Assembly: GCA_905479795.1 (NCBI GenBank)
Contig: CAJQNX010000027.1
Location: forward strand, 1 to 13,455
Direction of reading: 5' to 3'
DNA length: 13,455 bases
Source: an uncultured Candidatus Midichloriaceae bacterium
Lineage (GTDB): Bacteria > Pseudomonadota > Alphaproteobacteria > Rickettsiales > Midichloriaceae
Shown here: positions 1-7,978 of the stretch, piece after piece
Position numbering within the stretch: position 1 is the first letter of the stretch
Layout: each line of letters opens with the position of its first letter
The notes under the pieces: generated by a model
What the model was told of the DNA's origin: nothing
Database searches by the model: none
What the model saw: only the letters and a program-made list of their open reading frames with translations
Translations under genes and position numbers: made by a program

Positions 1-1623
1 GCAAGTGAAGAGTTAATTAATAAATTATCGCAAGAAATTGATGCATTGGCAGAAGAAAAAGAAGCATTAAAAAATTCTTTTATTTTTTTTCAATCTGTAA
101 TTTCAAAAGATATAGAAAAAATTAAATCTTCTATTGATAGATCAAATGGGTTTGAAAATAGTGATGTTGATTATATTGATGTTGCAAATAAAAACAGTGA
201 TTCATACGATATATTAGAACTCCTCAAGGAAGAAAAATATAAACAACTAATAAATATATCTAATACAAATAAATATAACTCACTAAATAATAACGAACAA
301 TTAGAATTTCTTAAGTATCTTGCCTTGAATCAGGAAAACTCAGGTGTTGCCAAACATTTATTTGGTGCTTGCCCAAATTTAAGAATAGATATTTTCAACC
401 ATTATATAAGAAATGAATTTTGGATAAATATATATACAAATGAAGGACATCAAGGATATGCAGAGAATTTCTATGAATTATCTGCAATCACTAACAATGC
501 ACTTCCAAATATTCCATTTTGGGGAATCATAATTCTGAGTAGAAATCAAGGATTCAATAATGAAGAAATTGCCAATATTATAAATAATTTTTTGCAGCCA
601 CAATTGCCTCAAATACTTGATAACTTAGAAAATATTATTGATAGCTATCAAAACAATACCTCAAACACAATTTCAGAAAATAACTTTAATTTAATTTCTC
701 ATATATCGCGTTATACTTCAGAAGCAGATGTAGCGCTACATCTAAACACAGAGAATACTTGTGCTGATTCGATAAAGAAAATTCAAAGTTTTCAATCCCT
801 TTATAATAACTCTAGTAATTCTTTGTATAACACTGTAGAAAATTTAAGCACAATTCAAACGTCAACTAATCAATATGATGTTTGTGAAAATTCATATGAA
901 TACTACTACTTACATAAAATTACTAATAGCAGGGCCATATCAAAATATGAAATAATTTTTACATACAACACACCTAATAATGCACATATTGAGCAGATAC
1001 ATAACCAAATACAACCAAGTTTTGTAAAACCAGTTTATGAATATATACAAATTAATAAAAAACATAATAAAGATAAAATAAATGAAAAAAAAATAGATAA
1101 AAAAGATGAAGAGAAAAAGTCAAATGATGATAACAAGAAAGATTCTAATGATAGTCAAATACCTGCGTTTATAAAAGGAGGTGTAGCAACTGTAACTGCT
1201 GAACTTATTTTATTTATAGTATGGAGTGCATATCTTTATTGGCACCAAAACTCCATACTGGCCAAACATATTGAAAAAATTACTGAAGATTTAAAAAAAT
1301 TATCAACTATAGAACCTACTATAATAATTAAACTTCCAAATAAGATTAAAAGTATTTTTGATACTATTTATGAGGAAGATGAAGAAGAGGATTATTATGA
1401 TATTGATGATGAATTAATCAACCTTAATACACCAATTTATCATAACAAAACAGAATGTACATTGGTTGAACTTCTAAAACCTCCAGAAGAGATTATAGCA
1501 ACACCTTTTTTTATAACCTCATTATCAAAGCAGATAAATTTTTTAATAAAACCAGATTCTGAACATTCTTTATGTCAAAAACTTGATGCAAATGACTACT
1601 ATGTTGATGCAATGGAGATTTAG
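1..1623 (+). CDS. Large uncharacterised protein with one internal membrane segment, 5' end outside window
   Basis: The reading frame is open from the first base of the window, so the true start lies upstream and about 540 codons are visible. I do not recognise the family. The product is rich in Asn, Ile, Lys, Ser and Tyr. It begins with a helical, Glu/Lys-rich stretch that could be the end of a coiled coil. A very hydrophilic Lys/Asp/Glu/Asn tract (about nt 1054-1155) precedes a single strongly hydrophobic segment (about nt 1168-1246, containing AELILFIVWSAYLYW). A helical stretch and an acidic cluster (EEDEEEDYYDIDDE, about nt 1369-1413) follow, then a tail of about 70 residues. One membrane span flanked by charged linkers suggests a membrane-anchored protein with a large N-terminal part, possibly a host-interaction or envelope protein, but that is inference. 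No enzyme motif or ankyrin/TPR repeat is obvious. It is followed 42 bp later by the LysE-type exporter on the same strand. Confidence 0.8.
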   Translation, partial: ASEELINKLSQEIDALAEEKEALKNSFIFFQSVISKDIEKIKSSIDRSNGFENSDVDYIDVANKNSDSYDILELLKEEKYKQLINISNTNKYNSLNNNEQLEFLKYLALNQENSGVAKHLFGACPNLRIDIFNHYIRNEFWINIYTNEGHQGYAENFYELSAITNNALPNIPFWGIIILSRNQGFNNEEIANIINNFLQPQLPQILDNLENIIDSYQNNTSNTISENNFNLISHISRYTSEADVALHLNTENTCADSIKKIQSFQSLYNNSSNSLYNTVENLSTIQTSTNQYDVCENSYEYYYLHKITNSRAISKYEIIFTYNTPNNAHIEQIHNQIQPSFVKPVYEYIQINKKHNKDKINEKKIDKKDEEKKSNDDNKKDSNDSQIPAFIKGGVATVTAELILFIVWSAYLYWHQNSILAKHIEKITEDLKKLSTIEPTIIIKLPNKIKSIFDTIYEEDEEEDYYDIDDELINLNTPIYHNKTECTLVELLKPPEEIIATPFFITSLSKQINFLIKPDSEHSLCQKLDANDYYVDAMEI

Positions 1624-1665
1624 ATATATAATATTTAATGTTTCAAATGAGCATTATAAATCAGT

Positions 1666-2292
1666 ATGGAAATATTTTATTCAATCGTAAATGGTCTTAT
1701 TTTAGGTTTTGGACTAATGATACCACTTGGTATACAAAATATATTTATACTCAATCAAGGTATTGCTCAAAAAAATTTTAAAAACATCCTACCTTGTGTA
1801 ATAACTGCAGCAATATGCGATACTCTCTTAATTATTATTGGCGTTTTAGGAGTTTCATTATTAATTTTAGAATTATCCTGGCTAAAAATAACGTTTATGA
1901 TTATAGGACTGTTCTTTTTGTTATATATCTCTTATACAAATTGGAACATGGCATCCTCGAGGACAAAAAAGGAATTTAAAGCTTATTCTGCCAAAAAACA
2001 AATTATATTTACCATCTCAGTATCAATATTAAATCCTCATGCTATAACTGACACAATTATGGTTATTGGTGGCAACTCAATACAGTATAGTGGAAATGCA
2101 AAATTGGCATATACATTAAGCTGCATAATAACTTCTTGGATTTGGTTTTTTGGATTAGCTTATGCAGGCAATAAATTAGGCAAATTAGACAAAACAGGAC
2201 ATTATATCAAATTATTAAATAAGACAGCTGCAATACTAATGCTAATAGTAGCATTATACTTGGCAAAACAAATTTTTGATGATGTTTTTTAA
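1666..2292 (+). CDS. LysE/ArgO-family amino-acid exporter
   Basis: This 208-residue inner-membrane protein has the length and about six hydrophobic segments of the LysE/ArgO (RhtB-related) exporter family, which moves lysine, arginine or other amino acids out of the cell. The N-terminal stretch LILGFGLMIPLGIQNIFIL matches the family's opening 'GxxLxxPxGxQNxFVL' pattern. The conserved mid-protein signature is present as SILNPHAITDTIMVIGG, equivalent to the 'LNPHxxLDTxxxxG' of ArgO. The ATG at 1666 has no clear Shine-Dalgarno, but the conserved N-terminus begins directly after it. It lies 42 bp downstream of the unknown protein and upstream of a hairpin, so it may be the last gene of that transcript. 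The substrate cannot be fixed from sequence; ArgO-like is the closest pattern I recognise. Confidence 0.88.
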   Translation: MEIFYSIVNGLILGFGLMIPLGIQNIFILNQGIAQKNFKNILPCVITAAICDTLLIIIGVLGVSLLILELSWLKITFMIIGLFFLLYISYTNWNMASSRTKKEFKAYSAKKQIIFTISVSILNPHAITDTIMVIGGNSIQYSGNAKLAYTLSCIITSWIWFFGLAYAGNKLGKLDKTGHYIKLLNKTAAILMLIVALYLAKQIFDDVF

Positions 2293-2304
2293 TATTACAC
2301 AACT

Positions 2305-2337
2305 CTTTACTTTAAATTTTTCTAAAATTTAGTAAAG
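2305..2337 (+). terminator. AT-rich hairpin between the LysE-type exporter gene and aatA
   Basis: The arms CTTTACT (2305-2311) and AGTAAAG (2331-2337) are exact complements. Inside them AAATTTT (2314-2320) pairs with AAAATTT (2324-2330), leaving a 2-nt TT bulge and a TCT loop. This gives a 14-bp stem placed 12 bp after the exporter stop codon. The downstream tail TGTTTAATAATT is only moderately T-rich, so termination is likely but not certain. Confidence 0.5.
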
Positions 2338-2357
2338 TGTTTAATAATTAATCAAAA

Positions 2358-2374
2358 TATAATATATCTACAGG
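2358..2374 (+). promoter_or_regulatory. Possible -10 box and Shine-Dalgarno for aatA
   Basis: A perfect TATAAT (2358-2363) lies just after the hairpin and 17 bp before the aatA start. No convincing -35 box sits 16-18 bp upstream of it. AGG at 2372-2374, six bases before the ATG at 2381, is a short Shine-Dalgarno that supports that start. If the -10 is real, the leader would be only about 10 nt. Confidence 0.35.
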
Positions 2375-2380
2375 TAAAAA

Positions 2381-3598
2381 ATGGATCCAAAGGCAAACTT
2401 AATAGCAGAAAAATTAAAATTAATAAAGCCTTCTCCAACGTTTGCCGTTACATTGAAAGCAAAAGCTCTTAAAGCTGAAGGTAAAGATGTTATAGGCCTA
2501 GGAGCTGGTGAGCCTGATTTTGATACTCCAGAAAATATAAAACAAGCGGCTTATGCTGCTATAAAATCAGGAAAAACAAAATACACAGCCGTTGATGGAA
2601 TTCCTGAATTAAAAGAATCCATTATCAATAAGTTTCAAAAAGAAAACAAATTAAATTATAACTTAGAGCATATAACAGTAGGCTGCGGAGCTAAACATGT
2701 AATCTACAATATTATTGCAGCAACTATAAATCCATATGATGAGGTAATTATACCAACACCTTATTGGGTCTCATATCCTGATATGGTATTAATAAATGGT
2801 GGTAAGCCTGTTATTGCCAAAACTAATAAAAGTGAAAATTTCAAACTAACACCCGAAATTCTTAGAAAGAATATAACTAGTAAAACAAAATTATTAATTT
2901 TAAATTCGCCAAGTAACCCAACTGGCTCATGTTATTCAGAAAACGAGTTAAAAGCTTTAGTAGAAGTTTTAAATAATCATCCAAATATATATATAATTTC
3001 AGATGATATATATGAGCACATACGATATCAAAATAACCAATATGTGAATATTGCAAATATAAGTGATTCTATCAAGGATAGGACATTTGTTGTTAATGGT
3101 GTATCAAAGGCTTATTCAATGACAGGTTGGAGAATTGGTTATGCAGCAGGGGATAAAGACGTAATAAAAGCCGTTGCAAAAATTCAATCTCAAAGCACTT
3201 CAAGCCCATGCTCTATCAGTCAATACGCCTCTATTGAAGCTCTGAGTGAAAATTCATATGAATTTATAGAAAAAAATAAACTAATTTTCAAAGAAAGGCG
3301 TGACCTAGTTATTGAAAAATTGAGTAAAATAGATGGTATTCAAGCCGATGTTCCTGATGGAGCATTTTACATCTTTCCTAGTTGCGAAAATATGATTAAT
3401 AAAAAAACTCCATCTGGCACAACAATAAAAAATTGCACAGATTTTGCACAATATTTGCTAGAAGAAGTTTTGGTAGCGGTGGTTCCAGGCATTGCTTTTG
3501 GTGCTGAAAATTTTTTCAGAATTTCATATGCAACTTCAGATCAAAATCTTATAGAAGCTTGTAATAGAATTAAACAGGCCTGTGAAAAACTTGTTTAA
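2381..3598 (+). CDS. aatA: Aspartate aminotransferase (class I/II, PLP-dependent)
   Basis: This cytosolic fold-type I transaminase interconverts aspartate and 2-oxoglutarate with oxaloacetate and glutamate. It links the TCA cycle to amino-acid pools, which is typical of intracellular bacteria that live on host amino acids. The 405 residues match the usual length of the bacterial AAT-I-gamma type. Visible landmarks are IGLGAGEPDFDTP near residues 38-50, NSPSNPTG at 175-182 (Asn179 contacts PLP), SDDIYEH at 207-213 (Asp208 and Tyr211), the PLP lysine in VNGVSKAYSMTGWRIGY (Lys243), and the substrate-carboxylate Arg in FFRISYATS near the C-terminus. Enzymes of this subgroup often also accept other amino acids such as prephenate or tyrosine; I cannot separate these from sequence. 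The start at 2381 is supported by a short SD and by the conserved N-terminus. It appears transcribed alone, between a hairpin and a 169-bp gap. Confidence 0.95.
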   Translation: MDPKANLIAEKLKLIKPSPTFAVTLKAKALKAEGKDVIGLGAGEPDFDTPENIKQAAYAAIKSGKTKYTAVDGIPELKESIINKFQKENKLNYNLEHITVGCGAKHVIYNIIAATINPYDEVIIPTPYWVSYPDMVLINGGKPVIAKTNKSENFKLTPEILRKNITSKTKLLILNSPSNPTGSCYSENELKALVEVLNNHPNIYIISDDIYEHIRYQNNQYVNIANISDSIKDRTFVVNGVSKAYSMTGWRIGYAAGDKDVIKAVAKIQSQSTSSPCSISQYASIEALSENSYEFIEKNKLIFKERRDLVIEKLSKIDGIQADVPDGAFYIFPSCENMINKKTPSGTTIKNCTDFAQYLLEEVLVAVVPGIAFGAENFFRISYATSDQNLIEACNRIKQACEKLV

Positions 3599-3657
3599 AT
3601 TCTAAATCAAAACATCACATTAAAAGCAAAATTTTTGTTATTATTCTAAATTAATAT

Positions 3658-3686
3658 TTGACAAATATTCAAATAACTACTACTAA
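3658..3686 (+). promoter_or_regulatory. Candidate promoter upstream of the MFS exporter gene
   Basis: A consensus TTGACA (3658-3663) is followed after 17 bp by TACTAA (3681-3686), a fair -10. A separate perfect TATAAT lies at 3704-3709 without a good -35, and a second TTGACA occurs at 3742-3747. All are in the 169-bp gap between aatA and the exporter, so one of them probably drives it. Which one cannot be told from sequence. Confidence 0.4.
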
Positions 3687-3767
3687 ATCTTGCATAGCAA
3701 TAGTATAATTGAGAGTAATTTTACATTAGTGACTTACGCAATTGACATATAAGATGCTCATAATAGT

Positions 3768-4952
3768 ATGATAAACAGTAATATAAAGTTTTTAATTGTT
3801 ATTACGCTAATAGCATGCACTGGTGCTGTTAGCTCAGATATATACGCCCCCTCTATTCCAGAAATTTCAAATTGCTTAAATGTCTCGATAATGCATGTTC
3901 AGTCTAGTATGGTGATTTTTATGATTGGACTTGCCTTTAGTCAATTAATATATGGACCCTTTGCAGATATATACGGTAGAAAAAAACCATTGATCCTAGG
4001 TACGATAATTTTTATTATTGGTAATATATTAGCTATCTTTGCCAATGATATTTTAATTCTCAATATCAGTCGCTTAATACAGGGTTTGGGAGCGGGAGCT
4101 AGCGCGTCACTTTGGCGCTCTATGTTTCGAGACAGATATTCTAGCAGTGATATGGCTAAATATGGTGGGTACCTAACTATAGCTATGACATTCGTAATGC
4201 CAGCAGCTCCACTTGTGGGAGGTTATTTGCAAGAAATATTTAATTGGCAAGCAAGTTTTATATTTATGATTATTTATGCCATCATTAGCATATTGTTAGC
4301 TGTACTGTTATTAGATGAATCACATAAAACAAAGGACATCCATAAATTTTCAGTTATTAATATTTTTAAAAATTACTCAATATTAATTACCAATAGGATC
4401 TTTATTGGCTATACATTATGCTCATTTTTTAGTTTTGGAGCACTATTTTCTTGGTTTGTAATTGGTCCTGTAATAATAATACATCACCTTGGGCATAACC
4501 CAAGTTTATTTGGTTGGTTTGCCCTAATTTGTGCTGGTGGTCCAATATTTTTAGGGGGTTATCTGAATGGTAAATTTATTAAAACATATGGTTCTAAAAA
4601 TTTACTTAAGCTAGGCTGGAGTTTGATGTTTATTGCAGGAACTCTGCTTTTATCTGGATTTTACATCTTTGGAGTTAATTTATTTGCTATTTTTATCCCA
4701 ATGGCACTTTTTAATTTAGGAGTTTGTTTTATTTTTCCCAATTCTTTTGCACAAGCATTTGCGCCTTTCGGGCACATGGCTGGCACAGCTTCCGCACTTT
4801 ATGGATGCCTACAAATTACAGGAGCAGTGGTCATAGGAGCTGTCGCTTCTTATGTACCAAACAATACTCAGGTGCCACTAGCAATAATCATGACAATGTC
4901 TCCTGCATTATCATATCTTATATATAAAATCTTAAAATTGCATAGATCTTAA
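3768..4952 (+). CDS. Bcr/CflA-type major facilitator (drug:H+ antiporter family)
   Basis: This 394-residue protein has about twelve hydrophobic segments and fits the DHA1 branch of the MFS, Bcr/CflA subfamily (multidrug or bicyclomycin efflux). The opening TM1 motif SSDIYAPSIPEI corresponds to the family's 'DMYLPALPxI'. The loop 2-3 motif A is present as GPFADIYGRKKPLI, with the conserved Asp and GRK. TM4 contains the SRLIQGLGAGA pattern, and a TM5 antiporter-type motif is present as PAAPLVGGYL, followed by NWQASF. Members pump small hydrophobic molecules outward using the proton gradient. In intracellular bacteria, such proteins can also exchange host metabolites, so the substrate is open. 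The ATG at 3768 lacks a clear SD but gives the expected N-terminus. It ends 63 bp from the convergent thioredoxin-like gene. Confidence 0.9.
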   Translation: MINSNIKFLIVITLIACTGAVSSDIYAPSIPEISNCLNVSIMHVQSSMVIFMIGLAFSQLIYGPFADIYGRKKPLILGTIIFIIGNILAIFANDILILNISRLIQGLGAGASASLWRSMFRDRYSSSDMAKYGGYLTIAMTFVMPAAPLVGGYLQEIFNWQASFIFMIIYAIISILLAVLLLDESHKTKDIHKFSVINIFKNYSILITNRIFIGYTLCSFFSFGALFSWFVIGPVIIIHHLGHNPSLFGWFALICAGGPIFLGGYLNGKFIKTYGSKNLLKLGWSLMFIAGTLLLSGFYIFGVNLFAIFIPMALFNLGVCFIFPNSFAQAFAPFGHMAGTASALYGCLQITGAVVIGAVASYVPNNTQVPLAIIMTMSPALSYLIYKILKLHRS

Positions 4953-5015
4953 ATCCAAAAGTATCTATGTGATATTTGCCCTCTTCCCTACCTCTCTATT
5001 CTTCTTAAGCCTTAT

Positions 5016-5507
5016 TTATTTTAAATATTTTTCGATGTCTCCAAGTTCAAAGTACCGTTCTATTATCACATCATTATTACGATCTAATATGCAATAATAT
5101 GGGACTGCATTATCATAATTGATTTTTGTATTTATAAAAAACTTCCCTATTTCTTCCTGCTGTTTGAAATAATATATTTTAAATTTATTTTTCTCATTAT
5201 TTTTTGAATAATTTTCTAATTTTTTAAAATTATCATCTAATGAAATATTTATAAAATGATATTTTTTTGATAATTTATTATCAAGTTGCATTTTTGAAAT
5301 TTGATCTAAAGACTCGTTGCATTCATAACACCAAGTGGTAAAAAAATATAATAATTTGGATTTTTCTCTCTCATCGTTAATTAATTTATTCATTTTTTCC
5401 GATGTTATTGATTCTAACTCAAAACCATTAGATACATTTGCAAATAACGATGTTACTGATACAAATATTATTACATATAATACAAATCTACTCATCTTTT
5501 TGCTCAT
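5016..5507 (-). CDS. Secreted thioredoxin-like protein with a WCxxC motif
   Basis: The 163 residues begin with a basic and hydrophobic leader (residues about 5-28, ending near ANVSNG) that looks like a Sec signal peptide. The mature protein would therefore lie in the periplasm. A thioredoxin-type active site follows as FFTTWCYECNES, with Cys60 and Cys63, and a likely cis-proline in NAVPYYCIL (Pro136). The fold length fits a TlpA/ResA-like disulfide reductase, although sequence similarity beyond these motifs is weak. The ATG at 5507 lies within the 3' end of the upstream protease gene (20-bp overlap), so the two are almost certainly co-transcribed and perhaps translationally coupled. A second in-frame ATG at 5495 is an alternative start. 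Substrate and partner are unknown; redox care of envelope proteins is inference. Confidence 0.8.
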   Translation of the reverse strand: MSKKMSRFVLYVIIFVSVTSLFANVSNGFELESITSEKMNKLINDEREKSKLLYFFTTWCYECNESLDQISKMQLDNKLSKKYHFINISLDDNFKKLENYSKNNEKNKFKIYYFKQQEEIGKFFINTKINYDNAVPYYCILDRNNDVIIERYFELGDIEKYLK

Positions 5508-6744
5508 TGTATAGAGAAATTCCTTTGACTAAATCTATTGCCCTTTGAAGAGTATAGTCATTTGAATAATTACCAAAATCATGCTGCTTTTTATCAATTA
5601 ATTCACCTTTGTCACTTAATTCAGCAGATGGAATGATGATTTCAATATTGGGTATTATACATTCTTCCTGAATTGACCTTCCAAGCGGTGTATAAAATTT
5701 GGCGGTGGTTAATTTTATAGCAGATCCGTTACTAAAAGGAATTAGATTCTGCACCAATCCTTTACAAAATGATTTTTCACCCATAACCAGTGCTCTTTGA
5801 TTATCTTGAAGCGCTCCTGCAACAATTTCAGAAGATGAAGCAGAACCATTATTAATTAAGATCACAATTGGTAATCCTTTAATTATATCTATCCCCTCTG
5901 CCTCATAAGTAATTTCTTCGTTGGTAAATCTGGTTTTTAATGATACAATTTTCCCTTTTGTTAAAAATAATCTTGAAACCTCTACTGCTTGGTCTAGGAT
6001 ACCTCCAGGATTGTCTCTTAAGTCTAAAATCAAACCCTTAATTTCTTTACGGCTATTAATTACTTTTAATAATTCATTTTTTAAAATCAAACTGGTTTTT
6101 TCACTAAAACTACCTATTTTTGCGTAAATTACTTTGTCCTGGTTGTAAAAAAGAATTTTTGTAGGAATAAGCTTAATAACTTCTCTAGTTATTATTAATT
6201 CCTTAATTTCTCCTGAATCTCTATAAATTTTTAATTTCACCTTACTTCCAGGCTCTCCTTTTAATTTATCTGATGCTTGCACAATACCCATACTGCCAAT
6301 TGCCTCATCATCAATCATTACAATAATATCACCAGGCTTAACACCAGCTTCATAAGCAGGTAGACCTTTATACGAAGAAATAACTTTTAAAAAGCCTTGC
6401 TCCATATTGATTTCCACCCCGATACCACCAAATTCTCCTTTTGTACTAGATTTCATATTATCATACTCTTCTTTATTCAAAAATGTTGAATAAGGATCAA
6501 GAGAATCTAGCATTCCATTTATAGCACTTTGAATAAGCTTTTTATTCTCAACTTTATCAATGTATTGTTTGTGAATTATATCAATTACTTCTTCAAAATC
6601 TTTCATATCTTTATATTTTTCATTTCCAAATGAACAATGCGGAAAGATTAATAGTGTACATAATATTAGCTTGATAAGAAATATTTTTCCTTTAGATAAC
6701 TCTGCTTGCACGCCGTATAAAAATATATTTACTTTGATGAACAT
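5488..6744 (-). CDS. ctpA: C-terminal processing peptidase (S41 family, CtpA/Prc-like)
   Basis: This is a serine protease that recognises C-terminal tails of envelope proteins. The 418 residues show a hydrophobic signal or anchor segment (about 20-36), then an S41 N-terminal region with DSLDPYSTFLNKEEY (80-94). A PDZ domain follows (about 105-185, GGIGVEI, AYEAGVKPGDIIVMIDDEAI). The tail-protease core begins at IKGLILDLRDNPGG and carries NNGSASSSEIVAGALQDN with the likely nucleophile Ser303. The general-base Lys328 lies in GEKSFCKGLVQ, at the 25-residue spacing seen in Prc. The usual SFGKG is SFCKG here. AKFYTPLGRSIQ is also typical. The start at 6744 leaves only 9 bp to the divergent rnhA start; a shorter start, such as GTG at 6711, is possible. 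It leads an overlapping pair with the thioredoxin-like gene. Confidence 0.92.
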   Translation of the reverse strand: MFIKVNIFLYGVQAELSKGKIFLIKLILCTLLIFPHCSFGNEKYKDMKDFEEVIDIIHKQYIDKVENKKLIQSAINGMLDSLDPYSTFLNKEEYDNMKSSTKGEFGGIGVEINMEQGFLKVISSYKGLPAYEAGVKPGDIIVMIDDEAIGSMGIVQASDKLKGEPGSKVKLKIYRDSGEIKELIITREVIKLIPTKILFYNQDKVIYAKIGSFSEKTSLILKNELLKVINSRKEIKGLILDLRDNPGGILDQAVEVSRLFLTKGKIVSLKTRFTNEEITYEAEGIDIIKGLPIVILINNGSASSSEIVAGALQDNQRALVMGEKSFCKGLVQNLIPFSNGSAIKLTTAKFYTPLGRSIQEECIIPNIEIIIPSAELSDKGELIDKKQHDFGNYSNDYTLQRAIDLVKGISLYNEQKDE

Positions 6745-6753
6745 CAGTATATC

Positions 6754-7212
6754 ATGAAATCGAAAAAAACATTAGATTTTTTTATGAAGATATATTGCGA
6801 TGGTTCATGCCTAGGTAATCCTGGACCTGGTGGATGGGCAGCTGTATTTGTTAAAGACAATCAAGTTATAAAAAAAATTTATGGATTTGAAAAACATACC
6901 ACTAATAATAAAATGGAGCTCACAGCTGCAATTAAGGCTTTGGCAAATCTCAAAGAAACCCATGATTTGCAAATTTTTACTGATAGTAATTATTTAAAAT
7001 TTGGTATAACAGAATGGATAAAAAGCTGGAAATTAAATAATTGGAAAAATGGCAAAATTAAAAATATAGAATTTTGGCAAGAATTAGATAAATTAAATTC
7101 CATGCAAAAGACTTCTTGGTTTTGGGTTAAAGCTCATAATGGCGATAAATACAATGAAATGGCAGATGAGCTTGCAAGGTGTGCAGCAATTAAAAAGATT
7201 GAATTAACTTAA
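6754..7212 (+). CDS. rnhA: Ribonuclease HI
   Basis: This enzyme cleaves the RNA strand of RNA:DNA hybrids, removing R-loops and primers. The 152 residues carry the complete catalytic set: Asp16 in IYCDGSCLGNPGPGGWAA, Glu55 in NNKMELTAAI, Asp77 in IFTDSNYLKFGITEWI, His128 in FWVKAHNG, and Asp138 in NEMADELARCAA. The basic handle region is present as WKLNNWKNGKIKN. The first ATG (6754) would add ten residues before the ATG at 6784, which gives MKIYCDGSC, the more usual family N-terminus. Neither start has a good Shine-Dalgarno. The later one would leave more room for the divergent ctpA promoter. rlmB follows after 10 bp on the same strand, so the two are probably one transcript. Confidence 0.94.
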   Translation: MKSKKTLDFFMKIYCDGSCLGNPGPGGWAAVFVKDNQVIKKIYGFEKHTTNNKMELTAAIKALANLKETHDLQIFTDSNYLKFGITEWIKSWKLNNWKNGKIKNIEFWQELDKLNSMQKTSWFWVKAHNGDKYNEMADELARCAAIKKIELT

Positions 7213-7222
7213 TTAAAATTTC

Positions 7223-7978
7223 ATGCGTAAAAAAATTAAAACTAACAACATATATTGGTTATATGGCAAGCATCCAGTAGATTCAGCAATAAATAATACA
7301 TCAAGAATCATTTATAAAATATTAGTTACTAAAAATACAAATCAATTAATAGATAAATATAAGGCTATTATTCAAGATAAAAATATTGAGGTTGAAGTAT
7401 TAACTAATACTGAAATTAGTGAAGAAATCGATATTCAAGAATCTGTACATCAAGGTGTTGCAATACAAGTTAAGAAATTAGAATTTACTTCTATTGAAAA
7501 GTTGCTCAAAACAGTTAATGAAAATAGCACTATTTTGTTTTTAGACCAAATAACTGATCCTCAAAATATTGGAGCGATAATTAGATCATCACTGGGCTTC
7601 AACGTAGATGCGGTAATTACAACAAAAGATAATGCACCATCTGAAAATTCTACTCTCGTAAAATCTTCAGCAGGAGCGTTTGAATATATCCCATACATTC
7701 AGGTAACAAATATCTCTAGAACGCTTAATGAATTAAAGGAAAATGGTTATTGGATTGCCTCTATTGTACAAAATGGAAATTGCTCAATCAAAGAAATCGC
7801 TAAATTTGATAAACTGGCATTAGTAATGGGTTCAGAAGGGAAAGGTGTTAGAGATATAAACTTAAAACAGAGTGATATGACTGCCAAAATAGAAATGTCA
7901 TCAAAGTTAGAGAGCCTAAATGTATCTAATGCTACTGCTATTGTGCTGCATCAATTATATATATCAAATAACAAGTAA
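7223..7978 (+). CDS. rlmB: 23S rRNA 2'-O-ribose methyltransferase, TrmH/SpoU family (RlmB-like)
   Basis: This SAM-dependent SPOUT methyltransferase probably makes Gm2251 in the 23S rRNA peptidyl-transferase loop, as E. coli RlmB does. The 251 residues have an N-terminal substrate-binding domain, with YWLYGKHPVDSAI near 11-23 and ESVHQGVAIQV near 73-83. The knotted catalytic domain then shows motif 1 as LDQITDPQNIGAIIRSSLGF (108-126, with Asn115 and Arg121). Motif 2 is LVMGSEGKGVR (200-210), and motif 3 is IEMSSKLESLNVSNATAIVLHQL (223-245). The start ATG at 7223 is 10 bp after rnhA. The N-terminal domain favours RlmB over TrmH, but related paralogues such as TrmL or RlmH-like proteins cannot be entirely excluded on motifs alone. 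Confidence 0.93.
   Translation: MRKKIKTNNIYWLYGKHPVDSAINNTSRIIYKILVTKNTNQLIDKYKAIIQDKNIEVEVLTNTEISEEIDIQESVHQGVAIQVKKLEFTSIEKLLKTVNENSTILFLDQITDPQNIGAIIRSSLGFNVDAVITTKDNAPSENSTLVKSSAGAFEYIPYIQVTNISRTLNELKENGYWIASIVQNGNCSIKEIAKFDKLALVMGSEGKGVRDINLKQSDMTAKIEMSSKLESLNVSNATAIVLHQLYISNNK

Noticed and set aside
1794..1979. 61-codon plus-strand frame inside the LysE-type gene
   Set aside because: It lies wholly inside the exporter gene in another frame, has no start signal, and no family resemblance.
4724..4927. 67-codon plus-strand frame inside the MFS gene
   Set aside because: It lies wholly inside a well-supported transporter gene and reads as low-similarity sequence with no motif.
5921..6127. 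68-codon plus-strand frame antisense to ctpA
   Set aside because: It is complementary to the conserved S41 core, with no start signal and no recognisable product.
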